A DNA stretch of 64,000 nucleotides, from positions 62,001 through 126,000 of the forward strand of contig CANQQZ010000004.1 in assembly GCA_947626135.1 (NCBI GenBank), written 5' to 3'. A program made the position numbers and the translations under genes. Under the pieces are notes generated by a model. That model made no database searches and was not told the origin of the DNA. It saw only the letters and a program-made list of their open reading frames with translations. Positions 9,345-17,009 of the stretch are shown here, piece by piece (within the stretch, counting starts at the first letter, position 1; each line of letters opens with the position of its first letter). Source of the DNA: an uncultured Clostridia bacterium (GTDB lineage: Bacteria; Bacillota; Clostridia; UBA1381).

Positions 9345-9800
9345 ATGGATATGGAAATGGATATCATGGAGATTATCGACATGATGGAGGAAACAATCGA
9401 CAAAGCCTCCGCCGTTCCGCTTACCGGCAAGGTAATGATTGACAAAGAGGAGCTGCTTGACTACATTCAGGAAATACGCCTTTTATACCCCGACGAGCTC
9501 AAGGAAGCAAAGTGGGTCAAGGAGGAAAGACAGAGAATTTTATCCGAAGCCGAAAGCAGAGCCGAGGCGATAAGAAAGAGCGCCGAGGAAACTCAGATGC
9601 AGCTTATCGACGAGCATGAGATTACAAAGTGCGCTTACGATAAGGCAAACGAGCTTGTCAACAGCGCTACGGCAAAGGCTATGGACATCAAGACCGACAC
9701 CGACCAGTATGTTGACGATATATTAAACGATGTTGAGCACCGTCTCGATCTTCTTATCCGCAAGGTTCGCGAGGACAGAGGATATTTTAATAATAACTGA
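9345..9800 (+). CDS. Conserved coiled-coil protein found next to coaD
   Basis: This 151-aa soluble acidic protein is largely alpha-helical, with a central coiled coil (EERQRILSEAESRAEAIRKSAEETQ, ~60-90) resembling the stalk of ATP-synthase b subunits or DivIVA-like proteins. It has no membrane segment or catalytic motif. It starts 16 nt after coaD with AGGGTGG before ATG 9345. I recognise the type as a hypothetical protein commonly placed after coaD in Clostridia, with no known function. Its last residues (IRKVREDRGYFNNN) suggest a short helical tail. Confidence 0.8.
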   Translation: MDMEMDIMEIIDMMEETIDKASAVPLTGKVMIDKEELLDYIQEIRLLYPDELKEAKWVKEERQRILSEAESRAEAIRKSAEETQMQLIDEHEITKCAYDKANELVNSATAKAMDIKTDTDQYVDDILNDVEHRLDLLIRKVREDRGYFNNN

Positions 9801-9816
9801 TGCAACATAAAACGCG

Positions 9817-9845
9817 CAGAGCCGGATTTTTGTTCGGCTCTGTTT
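9817..9845 (+). terminator. Weak terminator/attenuator between the coaD cluster and fhs
   Basis: CAGAGCCG and CGGCTCTG form an 8-bp stem followed by TTTAAGTTT. The T tract is short, so read-through into fhs is likely. Confidence 0.55.
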
Positions 9846-9867
9846 AAGTTTAAAGGAGGAATAAAAA

Positions 9868-11535
9868 ATGTTATCCGATATAGAAATCGCGCAAGCCGCG
9901 AAAATGGACCACATCAGAGACGTCGCAGCGTCGCTGGGAATAAACGAGGACGAGCTGGAGTATTACGGAAAATACAAGGCGAAGCTCGGCACGGAGGTAT
10001 GGAAAAAATTCGCCGGCAATGAAAACGGCAGGCTTGTTCTTGTCACCGCGATAAATCCCACACCCGCCGGAGAGGGCAAAACGACAACCACCATAGGTCT
10101 GGGCGATGCGCTTTCGCGTATGGGGAAAAAATGCGTGCTCGCTCTGCGCGAGCCCTCGCTCGGACCGGTTATGGGCGTTAAAGGCGGCGCGGCGGGCGGC
10201 GGCTACAGCCAGGTCGTGCCGATGGATGATATAAATCTGCATTTTACCGGCGATATGCACGCTATAACCGCGGCAAACAATCTTCTCTCGGCGATGATCG
10301 ATAATCATATCCATCAGGGCAACGAGCTTGATATCGACGTTACCAATATCGTCTGGAAGCGTGTGGTAGACACGAACGACCGCGCGCTGAGAAAAATCGT
10401 CGTCGGTATGGGCGGTCATATAAACGGCGTTCCGCGCGAGGACGGGTTTATGATCACCGTAGCGTCCGAGGTTATGGCGATTTTATGCCTCGCGAACGAT
10501 ATGGACGACTTAAAGCGCCGCCTGGGCGAAATCATAATCGGTTATAACCGCGGCGGTCAGCCCGTTAAGGCGTCCGATCTGCACGCGGAGGGCGCGATGG
10601 CGGCGCTGATGAAGGACGCCATTCACCCGAATCTTGTCCAGACATTAGAACACACGCCGTGCCTTATCCACGGCGGTCCGTTCGCGAATATCGCGCACGG
10701 CTGCAACAGCGTACAGGCAACGACGCTCGCGATGAAAATGGCGGATTACACGATTACCGAGGCGGGCTTCGGCGCGGATCTGGGCGCGGAAAAATTCATG
10801 GATATAAAGTGCCGCATGGCGGGTATAAAGCCCGACGCGGTCGTTATCGTCGCAACAGTGCGCGCGCTTAAATATAACGGCGGCGTAAAAAAGAGCGACC
10901 TGAAAATCCCGAATGTCGAAGCGCTTAAAAACGGTATAGTAAACCTCGAAAAGCATATTGAAAATATGAAGAATTTCGGCGCTCCCGTTGTAGTCGCCGT
11001 GAACCGCTTCGATACGGACAGCGACGACGAGCTTCGGTACGTAATCGACCGATGCGCCGAGCTGGGCGCGGACTGCGCGCTCTCGGAGGTATTCGCCAAG
11101 GGCGGAGAGGGCGGAGAGGAGCTTGCCGAAAAGGTTCTTAAGGCTATGGAAACGCCCTCGGAATATCATCCCGTATACGATGTGAATGACAGCATCGCGG
11201 ATAAAATAAACGCAATCGTAACCAAAATTTACGGCGGCGCCGGAGTCGAATATTCGGCAAAGGCAAAAAAAGCCATAAAGAAGCTCGAGGAGCTCGGGCT
11301 CGATAAAAAACCGATATGCATAGCGAAAACGCAATACTCCCTTTCCGATAACCAGGCGCTTCTCGGACGTCCCGAGGGCTTCACGGTCAACGTAAGCGAG
11401 ATACGCGTATCAAACGGAGCCGGCTTTATCGTCGCGGAAACCGGCAGCATCATGGTAATGCCCGGACTGCCGAAGGTTCCGGCGGCAAACAATATCGATA
11501 TCGACAATAACGGCGTGATTTCGGGATTGTTCTGA
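9868..11535 (+). CDS. fhs: Formate--tetrahydrofolate ligase
   Basis: This full-length 555-aa enzyme makes 10-formyl-THF from formate, ATP and THF. The product feeds purine synthesis and, in acetogens, the Wood-Ljungdahl methyl branch. The P-loop is [19 protein letters not shown] (~68-86). Other family blocks include [18 protein letters not shown] and the terminal [35 protein letters not shown] precedes ATG 9868 at good spacing. No other one-carbon genes lie nearby, so acetogenesis cannot be inferred. Confidence 0.98.
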   Translation: MLSDIEIAQAAKMDHIRDVAASLGINEDELEYYGKYKAKLGTEVWKKFAGNENGRLVLVTAINPTPAGEGKTTTTIGLGDALSRMGKKCVLALREPSLGPVMGVKGGAAGGGYSQVVPMDDINLHFTGDMHAITAANNLLSAMIDNHIHQGNELDIDVTNIVWKRVVDTNDRALRKIVVGMGGHINGVPREDGFMITVASEVMAILCLANDMDDLKRRLGEIIIGYNRGGQPVKASDLHAEGAMAALMKDAIHPNLVQTLEHTPCLIHGGPFANIAHGCNSVQATTLAMKMADYTITEAGFGADLGAEKFMDIKCRMAGIKPDAVVIVATVRALKYNGGVKKSDLKIPNVEALKNGIVNLEKHIENMKNFGAPVVVAVNRFDTDSDDELRYVIDRCAELGADCALSEVFAKGGEGGEELAEKVLKAMETPSEYHPVYDVNDSIADKINAIVTKIYGGAGVEYSAKAKKAIKKLEELGLDKKPICIAKTQYSLSDNQALLGRPEGFTVNVSEIRVSNGAGFIVAETGSIMVMPGLPKVPAANNIDIDNNGVISGLF

Positions 11536-11565
11536 CGGGGACACTAAATCAACGGGGACACTAAA
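11535..11565 (+). repeat. Two 14-bp direct repeats between fhs and tsaE
   Basis: ACGGGGACACTAAA occurs twice, at 11535-11548 and 11552-11565, 17 bp apart. The first overlaps the fhs stop codon; the second provides the GGGG that serves as ribosome site for tsaE. Confidence 0.9.
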
Positions 11566-11997
11566 ATGGAATATATATCGCATAATCCGAGCGAAACGCA
11601 AAAAATCGCGGCAAAAATGTCACAAACGCTGAATTCCGGAGATGTGCTTTGCCTTTACGGAGATCTGGGCGCGGGCAAAACCGCGTTTGTGCAGGGGCTC
11701 GCGAAGGGTCTGGGCGTAACGGAATATATTACCAGCCCGACGTTCACAATCGTGAACGTTTACGAGAGCGGTCGGCTGCCCCTGTATCATTTCGATATGT
11801 ACCGTCTCGGCGACAGCGCGGAGGCGTATGAAACGGGGTACGAGGAATATGTGTACGGAGACGGCGTGAGCGTAATAGAATGGGCCCAGAACATATCGGA
11901 CATTCTCCCCGCAAGCCGCTACGATATCACGATAACAGGCGGCAAAAACGCTTCGGCGGATTTCAGAAAAATTAATATAACAAGGATAGAGGCATGA
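11566..11997 (+). CDS. tsaE: tRNA threonylcarbamoyladenosine biosynthesis ATPase TsaE
   Basis: This 143-aa P-loop protein ([16 protein letters not shown], ~34-49) has the family signature [12 protein letters not shown] and the HFDMYRL and VIEWAQN motifs. TsaE works with TsaB and TsaD to install t6A37 in ANN-decoding tRNAs. The gene begins within a direct repeat and overlaps tsaB by 4 nt (ATGA), implying translational coupling. rimI and tsaD, which often follow in Firmicutes, are not here. Confidence 0.95.
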   Translation: MEYISHNPSETQKIAAKMSQTLNSGDVLCLYGDLGAGKTAFVQGLAKGLGVTEYITSPTFTIVNVYESGRLPLYHFDMYRLGDSAEAYETGYEEYVYGDGVSVIEWAQNISDILPASRYDITITGGKNASADFRKINITRIEA

Positions 11998-12713
11998 AAA
12001 TATTAGCTATAGACACCGCAGCCGAAACCGCTTCAGCCGCGGTCACGGATGGAGGAAGGGTTCTTGGCGAGTATGCGCTCAGCCACAAAAAAACGCACTC
12101 GCAGAAGCTTATGGTTTTAATAGAGCGCATGATGAGCGATTTGGAGCTTGACATGCGGGATATTGATTTATTCGCCGCCGCGCAGGGTCCCGGCTCGTTT
12201 ACGGGGCTGCGCATAGGCATAGCGACAATAAAGGCTCTCGCGCACAGCGTAAATAAGCCTGTCGCCGGCGTGTCCACGCTGGAGAGCCTGGCGTATAATC
12301 TGCCGTTTGCGGACGGCATAATACTGCCGGTCATGGACGCGCGGAACCGGCATGTTTTCAACGCCGCATATAAATGGACCGGCAGCGGGCTCAAGACAGT
12401 TATACAGCCCAATGTCTGCGGCATTGACGAATGCGCGGAACGCATAAAGGGCGAAAATGTCATTTTCGTCGGAGACGGAGTAAACGTTCATGAGGATTTA
12501 ATACTCAGCCGCGGCTTTAAGACCGCCCCGGTAAACGCGCGCCTGAACAGGGCGTCGTCGGCAGCCGCAGCGGCGCTCGTTAAAGCCGGGCGCGGCGAAA
12601 CGCTCCGATATACCGAGCTTACCCCAGTATATCTGCGTCTTTCGCAGGCTGAGCAGGAATTGGAAAAGAGGATGGCAAGGGAAGCCGCCGAAGCGAAGGG
12701 GGAATTAAAATGA
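11994..12713 (+). CDS. tsaB: tRNA threonylcarbamoyladenosine biosynthesis protein TsaB
   Basis: This 239-aa ASKHA-fold protein begins [17 protein letters not shown] and has the conserved AAAQGPGSFTGLRIG motif. TsaB is the inactive TsaD-like scaffold of the t6A complex. It lacks the metal-binding His pair expected of TsaD, consistent with TsaB. It overlaps tsaE by 4 nt upstream and rpiB by 4 nt downstream (ATGA in both cases). Confidence 0.94.
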   Translation: MKILAIDTAAETASAAVTDGGRVLGEYALSHKKTHSQKLMVLIERMMSDLELDMRDIDLFAAAQGPGSFTGLRIGIATIKALAHSVNKPVAGVSTLESLAYNLPFADGIILPVMDARNRHVFNAAYKWTGSGLKTVIQPNVCGIDECAERIKGENVIFVGDGVNVHEDLILSRGFKTAPVNARLNRASSAAAAALVKAGRGETLRYTELTPVYLRLSQAEQELEKRMAREAAEAKGELK

Positions 12714-13144
12714 TAGGAATAGGCTCCGACCACGCGGGCTTCGAGCTTAAAAGCCGCGTAATCAAGCATCTTAAGGAGCGCGGGGTCGATATTAAGGATT
12801 ACGGGGTATATAATGAGGACAGCGTTGATTATCCCGACTGCGCCGTGCCGGTATGCGAGGCGGTTTTATCCGGCGAATGCGAGCGGGGCATACTGATATG
12901 CGGCACGGGAATAGGCATTTCGATAGCCGCGAATAAAATCAACGGCATACGCGCGGCTCTGTGCGGAGACGTGTTCAGCGCGGCTATGGCAAAGGAGCAT
13001 AACGACGCAAACGTTATATGCCTCGGCGGACGCGTAGTGGGGCACGAGCTCGCGTATATGATCGTTGACACATGGCTCAGCCGCGATTATCTGGGCGGCA
13101 AGCACGCCGTGCGCGTAGCGAAGATTCACGCGCTGGAGAAATAA
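12710..13144 (+). CDS. rpiB: Ribose-5-phosphate isomerase B
   Basis: This 144-aa enzyme of the pentose phosphate pathway interconverts ribose-5-P and ribulose-5-P. The motifs GSDHAGFELK, DYGVY, VDYPDCA and ILICGTGIGISIAANK (with the catalytic Cys) are intact. It is the last gene of the tsaE-tsaB-rpiB unit. A structured RNA segment and a terminator follow its stop codon. Confidence 0.95.
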   Translation: MIGIGSDHAGFELKSRVIKHLKERGVDIKDYGVYNEDSVDYPDCAVPVCEAVLSGECERGILICGTGIGISIAANKINGIRAALCGDVFSAAMAKEHNDANVICLGGRVVGHELAYMIVDTWLSRDYLGGKHAVRVAKIHALEK

Positions 13145-13154
13145 TACGCCGCAA

Positions 13155-13262
13155 AAAGCTGTTTGAGGCTGTAAATTTTGTACCGACTATACAGCCGATG
13201 GTAACGACAAGCGCGTAAGCTCTGAAAGATGCAGGAGAGGTGTACGTCTGCCAAACAGTGAT
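13155..13262 (+). ncRNA. Possible structured RNA in the 3' region of the tsaE-tsaB-rpiB operon
   Basis: CTGTTTG (13159-13165) pairs with CAAACAG (13252-13258), enclosing a hairpin GGCTGTA/TACAGCC (13167-13196) and further short pairings. A strong terminator follows. No promoter is visible just upstream, so it may be released from the rpiB transcript. I do not recognise the family. Confidence 0.4.
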
Positions 13263-13265
13263 TTT

Positions 13266-13302
13266 TCAAAAACCGCTTTGAGGAATCAAAGCGGTTTTTC
13301 TG
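13266..13302. terminator. Bidirectional terminator between rpiB region and the small minus-strand gene
   Basis: AAAAACCGCTTTGA and its complement form a 14-bp stem around GGAA, with T tracts on both strands. It can end the rpiB operon (+) and the 39-codon gene (-). Confidence 0.85.
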
Positions 13303-13344
13303 TATACGTTTTATTACGGCGATTAAGCGCGGATCCGGCGAATC

Positions 13345-13464
13345 TTAATCGTCCTCATATAATCCTATGTACATTTCCTCAACCTCGCGCTGAAGCGCTG
13401 TTATCCTATCCGCCAAATCTGCAAGCTCCGCGGAAATCTTTACGAGTCTGTCCTTTTCCGTCAT
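13345..13464 (-). CDS. Small 39-aa acidic coiled-coil protein, function unknown
   Basis: This gene is too short for the ORF track. It reads MTEKDRLVKISAELADLADR, then a second helical stretch, ending LYEDD. The pattern of Leu/Ile every 3-4 residues predicts an amphipathic helix or short coiled coil. A very strong ribosome site (GGGGGAGG) precedes ATG 13464. It lies downstream of a structured leader with its own promoter and terminator, and upstream of the bidirectional terminator, which supports a real transcription unit. I recognise no homologue. Confidence 0.65.
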   Translation of the reverse strand: MTEKDRLVKISAELADLADRITALQREVEEMYIGLYEDD

Positions 13465-13491
13465 GCCTAACACCTCCCCCGCCGGTTTTCA

Positions 13492-13522
13492 TAAAAAAGG
13501 CGCCTTGTGTGAACAACGCGCC
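13492..13522 (-). terminator. Terminator between structured leader and the 39-codon gene
   Basis: On the minus strand GGCGC/GCGCC and TTGT/ACAA form a hairpin with one mismatch, followed by six T. It ends either a small RNA or an attenuated leader. Confidence 0.75.
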
Positions 13523-13649
13523 AAAAACGCATTACCCGTTTGAACCAAAAAAGTTAATATGCCGCCCAAAAAAAGCACCTATTAATTTTAGTGAGAATGC
13601 GCTTTTCTCCCCGCACTTTTAAAATCGGCAATATTTACTTCTTCGGTTC
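13493..13649 (-). ncRNA. Structured RNA or riboswitch-like leader (~157 nt), family unknown
   Basis: A promoter ends about 7 nt before position 13649, where the RNA begins. Its first 13 nt (GAACCGAAGAAGT, 13637-13649) pair completely with ACTTTTTTGGTTC (13542-13554), allowing two G-U pairs. Inside is a second stem (AATATTGCC with GGCATATT) and a hairpin with a purine-rich bulge. A terminator follows at 13492-13522. The closed-rod shape recalls 6S RNA, but the position before a gene also fits a riboswitch. Confidence 0.55.
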
Positions 13650-13655
13650 GATTAC

Positions 13656-13684
13656 ATTATAATACAAAATTCGCCCAAAGTAAA
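13656..13684 (-). promoter_or_regulatory. Promoter of the structured RNA / 39-codon gene
   Basis: On the minus strand TTTACT and TATAAT are separated by 17 bp. Confidence 0.65.
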
Positions 13685-13763
13685 GAAAAATCGTTCGTCT
13701 TGTTTCGATATAATTCGACACGCGTTGAATTTATACGCCTTATTTTACAAAAAAACGCCGGAC

Positions 13764-13792
13764 TTGACGATTTACGCAATTTGTTGTACAAT
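13764..13792 (+). promoter_or_regulatory. Promoter of mltG-trmR-trhP
   Basis: TTGACG and TACAAT are separated by 17 bp, about 40 nt before mltG. AAAGGAGG follows as ribosome site. Confidence 0.85.
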
Positions 13793-13833
13793 GTATATTG
13801 ACAGATTATGTGGTATAAAGGAGGATTTATCCA

Positions 13834-14943
13834 ATGGCGGCTACAGTCAAAGAAAGCAAGCTCGGAAAAGGGCGTATAATCGCCATAGTATCCGCGGTAA
13901 TAATACTGGCAATAATATTGGGCGCAGGCTTTATAGTGTATGACAGCTCGTCTGTCAGCGTTGACGGAGGCTCGGCGCAAATCGTAATATCGGAGGGCGA
14001 AGGCATCGGTGAAGCGTCGGCTGAGCTGGAGAGCATGGGAATAATAAAGCATCCTTTGTTTTTCAAGCTTTACTCGCGTCTGGGCGGCTTTGACGGAAAC
14101 GTTCAGCCCGGAAGCCTGACCGTAAAGGACGGAATGTCCTACGGCGATATTTTGCAGCTTCTTATCACGCCTAACCGTTCCGCAACGACAATAGTGATCC
14201 CCGAGGGCTACGAGGTCAGGCAGATCGCCGAGACGCTGTGCGACGCGGGACTTGCGGACTGGAACAGATTTTATGACGCTCTGAACAACGACACATACGA
14301 CTACAGGTTCTTCGCGGATATTCCGCAGCGCGAAAACAAGCTCGAGGGATATCTTTTCCCCGCGACATACGAAATCTCGGAGGGCATGACCGAGCATGAA
14401 ATAATAGACTTAATGCTTCAGGCGTTTAACAATCAATTCAAGGACGAATATTACGAGCGGGCGGCGCAGATGAATATGAGCGTAGACCAAATCGTTACGC
14501 TGGCGTCGATTATCGAGCGTGAGACCGATTCCGACGCGGAGCGCGCAAAGGTTGCCGGCGTGTTCTACAACCGCATAAACTCGGGCATGAAGCTTCAATC
14601 CTGCGCGACGGTCCAATATGTTCTCGGTGAAAGAAAGCCCGTGCTCTCGATAGCGGACACGCAGACTGACTCGCCCTATAACACATACATATATCCGGGA
14701 CTTCCCGTGGGACCGATAAGCAATCCCGGCATAGCCTGCATAGAGGCGGCGCTTTATCCGGAGGAAACGGACGCTTACTATTTCGTGCAGGGTCAGGACG
14801 GTCAGCATATTTTCTCGGCGACTTATGAGGAGCATCTCGCGGCAATGCAGGAGATGACGCCCTCGATAGGAGTCGATACGACGGTAATCGAAAACCAGGA
14901 CGCTATGATAAACGCCGGAGAGGGCACGGCGGAAACGGAGTGA
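13834..14943 (+). CDS. mltG: Endolytic murein transglycosylase MltG (YceG-like)
   Basis: This 369-aa single-pass membrane protein (TM ~15-36, IIAIVSAVIILAIILGAGFIV) cuts nascent glycan strands near the elongation machinery and sets strand length. The catalytic Glu lies in LASIIERETD, and the C-terminal NRINSGMKLQSCATVQYVLG and PGLPVGPISNPG blocks are conserved. An acidic tail follows. It heads the mltG-trmR-trhP order known from B. subtilis yrrL-yrrM-yrrO. Confidence 0.94.
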   Translation: MAATVKESKLGKGRIIAIVSAVIILAIILGAGFIVYDSSSVSVDGGSAQIVISEGEGIGEASAELESMGIIKHPLFFKLYSRLGGFDGNVQPGSLTVKDGMSYGDILQLLITPNRSATTIVIPEGYEVRQIAETLCDAGLADWNRFYDALNNDTYDYRFFADIPQRENKLEGYLFPATYEISEGMTEHEIIDLMLQAFNNQFKDEYYERAAQMNMSVDQIVTLASIIERETDSDAERAKVAGVFYNRINSGMKLQSCATVQYVLGERKPVLSIADTQTDSPYNTYIYPGLPVGPISNPGIACIEAALYPEETDAYYFVQGQDGQHIFSATYEEHLAAMQEMTPSIGVDTTVIENQDAMINAGEGTAETE

Positions 14944-14944
14944 C

Positions 14945-15610
14945 ATGACAGAATATGACAAGGACGCGGTCGTGCCGCGGTATATAACGCGGTGGCTGCG
15001 CGAAAACGCTCCGCAAAGCGACGCGCTTTTATCGGAGATGGAAAAATACGCGGCTTTGAATAATATCCCTATCGCCCAGCCGGAAACGGCGCGGTTTCTA
15101 TCGGTTATAACGCGGCTCGCCAAGCCGAAAAGAATGCTCGAAATAGGCACCGCCATAGGCTACTCAGCCATAATCGCCGCGCGGAGCATGGACGGCGACG
15201 GGAAAATCCTGACCATCGAATACGACGCGCCGACCGCCGTCACAGCCCGCAGAAACATTAAGCTCGCGGGCTTATCGGACCGCGTGGAGGTCGTATGCGC
15301 CGACGCGAAGGATTACCTTTCGTATATCGACGAGGACGAATGCATGGACATGATTTTCCTCGACGGTCCAAAGGCGCATTACGTATATATGCTCGACGAC
15401 TGCGTGAGACTGCTCAGAAGGGGCGGCGTGCTCATATCCGATAACGTGCTCTATAAGGGCATGACCGCGGACGACGCGCATGTCGCGCGGCGCAAAATAA
15501 CAATCGTCGGGCGCCTGCGCGAATATATCGCCGCGCTTACGCGCCACCCGGAGCTCGACACAGCCCTGCTGCCGCTGGGCGACGGCGTGACAATATCGGT
15601 GAAAATCTGA
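14945..15610 (+). CDS. trmR: tRNA 5-hydroxyuridine methyltransferase (class I SAM O-methyltransferase)
   Basis: This 221-aa enzyme belongs to the CamOMT-like O-methyltransferases. It has the SAM motif MLEIGTAIGYSAI and the metal-site region MIFLDGPKAHY with SDNVLYKG. Its position between mltG and a U32 protein matches B. subtilis TrmR (YrrM), which methylates 5-hydroxyuridine at tRNA position 34 to mo5U. GGAG lies 5 nt before ATG 14945, immediately after the mltG stop. The TrmR assignment rests mainly on context. Confidence 0.85.
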   Translation: MTEYDKDAVVPRYITRWLRENAPQSDALLSEMEKYAALNNIPIAQPETARFLSVITRLAKPKRMLEIGTAIGYSAIIAARSMDGDGKILTIEYDAPTAVTARRNIKLAGLSDRVEVVCADAKDYLSYIDEDECMDMIFLDGPKAHYVYMLDDCVRLLRRGGVLISDNVLYKGMTADDAHVARRKITIVGRLREYIAALTRHPELDTALLPLGDGVTISVKI

Positions 15611-15650
15611 TAAAACACCTGCAATTTACTCGAAACAAGGGATATCCATT

Positions 15651-16871
15651 ATGCAAAAACCGGAACTTCTGGCTCCCGGGGGGAGCCTTACAAAGCTAAA
15701 AACCGCAATCGACTACGGCGCGGACGCTGTTTATATAGGCGGCGAGGCGTTTTCTTTGCGCGCGGCGGCGGAGAATTTCCCGATGGACGACATACGCCGC
15801 GGGCTCGACTACGCGCATTCGCGGGGGAAAAAGGTATATTTGACGGCGAACATAATCCCGCATAACGCCGATATAGACGCGTTTGAACGATACGCGGAGG
15901 AAATCGCGCCGCTCGGCTTTGACGCGGTGCTCGTTTCTGACCCCGGCATGTTTGACGTAATGCGCGAGAAGGCGCCCCATATTCCAATCCACATCAGCAC
16001 GCAGGCGAACAACACAAATTACCGTTCGGCTGCGGCATGGCATAAGCTGGGGGCGAAGCGCGTCGTGCTGGCGCGGGAAATGACGCTCGATGAAATCTCC
16101 GAAATCCGCGCGCGCGTACCGGATGATCTGGAGCTCGAGGCGTTTGTACACGGCGCTATGTGCGTATCGTATTCGGGGCGGTGCCTGCTGTCAAGCTACA
16201 TGACGGGGCGCGATTCCAACCGCGGCGCATGCGCGCATCCGTGCCGCTGGAGCTACAAGCTTGTCGAGGAAACACGCCCCGGCGAATATATGGACGTATA
16301 CGAAAACGAGCGCGGCACATTCATTTTTAATTCAAAGGATCTATGCATGATTTCGCATATACCGGAGCTTGTGAAAAGCGGAATAACATCGTTCAAGCTC
16401 GAGGGGCGCGTCAAAACGGAATATTACACCGCGACGACCGTCGGCGCGTACCGCCGCGAAATCGACAAATACCTCGGCAACCCCGACGGGTACGAATTCG
16501 ACGGCGCCGAATACGAGGAGCTGTGCAAGGTGTCCCATCGTCCGTATTCTACCGGATTTTATCTCGGCAGACCGGACGAGACCGGTCAGGTATACGGCTC
16601 GAGCTCGTATATAAGGGATTACGACCTCGTGGGAATAGTGACCGGCACACACGGCGGCACGGCGAGGATATCGCAGCGCAACAGATTTTTCCGCGGCGAT
16701 ACGGTCGAGATAATCCGCCCCGGGAAAAATTTCCTCACTCTCAGAATCGAACGCATAACGGACGAGACGGGCGCGGAAATCGAGGTCGCGAACCATGCCG
16801 GGCAAACGGTTTTTATACCGGTCCCGGAGGAGCTCGCGCCCGGCTCCATGCTCCGCCGCCGGCGCGGCTGA
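15651..16871 (+). CDS. trhP: Peptidase U32 family tRNA hydroxylation protein (TrhP/YrrO-like)
   Basis: This 406-aa protein begins PELLAPGGSLTKLKTAIDYG and has the U32 signature region ELEAFVHGAMCVSYSGRCLLS, followed by GACAHPCRW, giving Cys residues that probably bind an Fe-S cluster. Despite the peptidase name, YrrO/TrhP proteins act with a prephenate-dependent pathway to hydroxylate U34 of tRNA, making the substrate for TrmR directly upstream. The C-terminal ~80 residues form a beta-barrel extension. AAGGGAT precedes ATG 15651. Confidence 0.9.
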   Translation: MQKPELLAPGGSLTKLKTAIDYGADAVYIGGEAFSLRAAAENFPMDDIRRGLDYAHSRGKKVYLTANIIPHNADIDAFERYAEEIAPLGFDAVLVSDPGMFDVMREKAPHIPIHISTQANNTNYRSAAAWHKLGAKRVVLAREMTLDEISEIRARVPDDLELEAFVHGAMCVSYSGRCLLSSYMTGRDSNRGACAHPCRWSYKLVEETRPGEYMDVYENERGTFIFNSKDLCMISHIPELVKSGITSFKLEGRVKTEYYTATTVGAYRREIDKYLGNPDGYEFDGAEYEELCKVSHRPYSTGFYLGRPDETGQVYGSSSYIRDYDLVGIVTGTHGGTARISQRNRFFRGDTVEIIRPGKNFLTLRIERITDETGAEIEVANHAGQTVFIPVPEELAPGSMLRRRRG

Positions 16872-16902
16872 TAAATTTGGTGAAAATCAACAAAAACCGG
16901 AG

Positions 16903-16950
16903 TGGTTAATTGAAAAATTCGTACATTTTTCAATTAACCGCTTTTCTTTT
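16903..16950 (+). terminator. Terminator after trhP
   Basis: GGTTAATTGAAAAAT and its exact complement flank a 6-nt loop, followed by CTTTTCTTTT. Confidence 0.85.
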
Positions 16951-16964
16951 ATTTACGAATATGC

Positions 16965-16970
16965 TATAAT
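16965..16970 (+). promoter_or_regulatory. Extended -10 promoter for the secreted acetylesterase
   Basis: TGCTATAAT is an extended -10 element, 40 nt before ATG 17010. The -35 position (TTTTCT) is poor. Confidence 0.55.
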
Positions 16971-17009
16971 AGTCTATGGTATATTTATTCTTAAAAGGAG
17001 GAAAATAAG

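Noticed and set aside
13278-13622. 114-aa plus-strand ORF
   Set aside because: It starts inside a terminator and crosses the structured RNA and the 39-codon gene on the other strand; it has no ribosome site.
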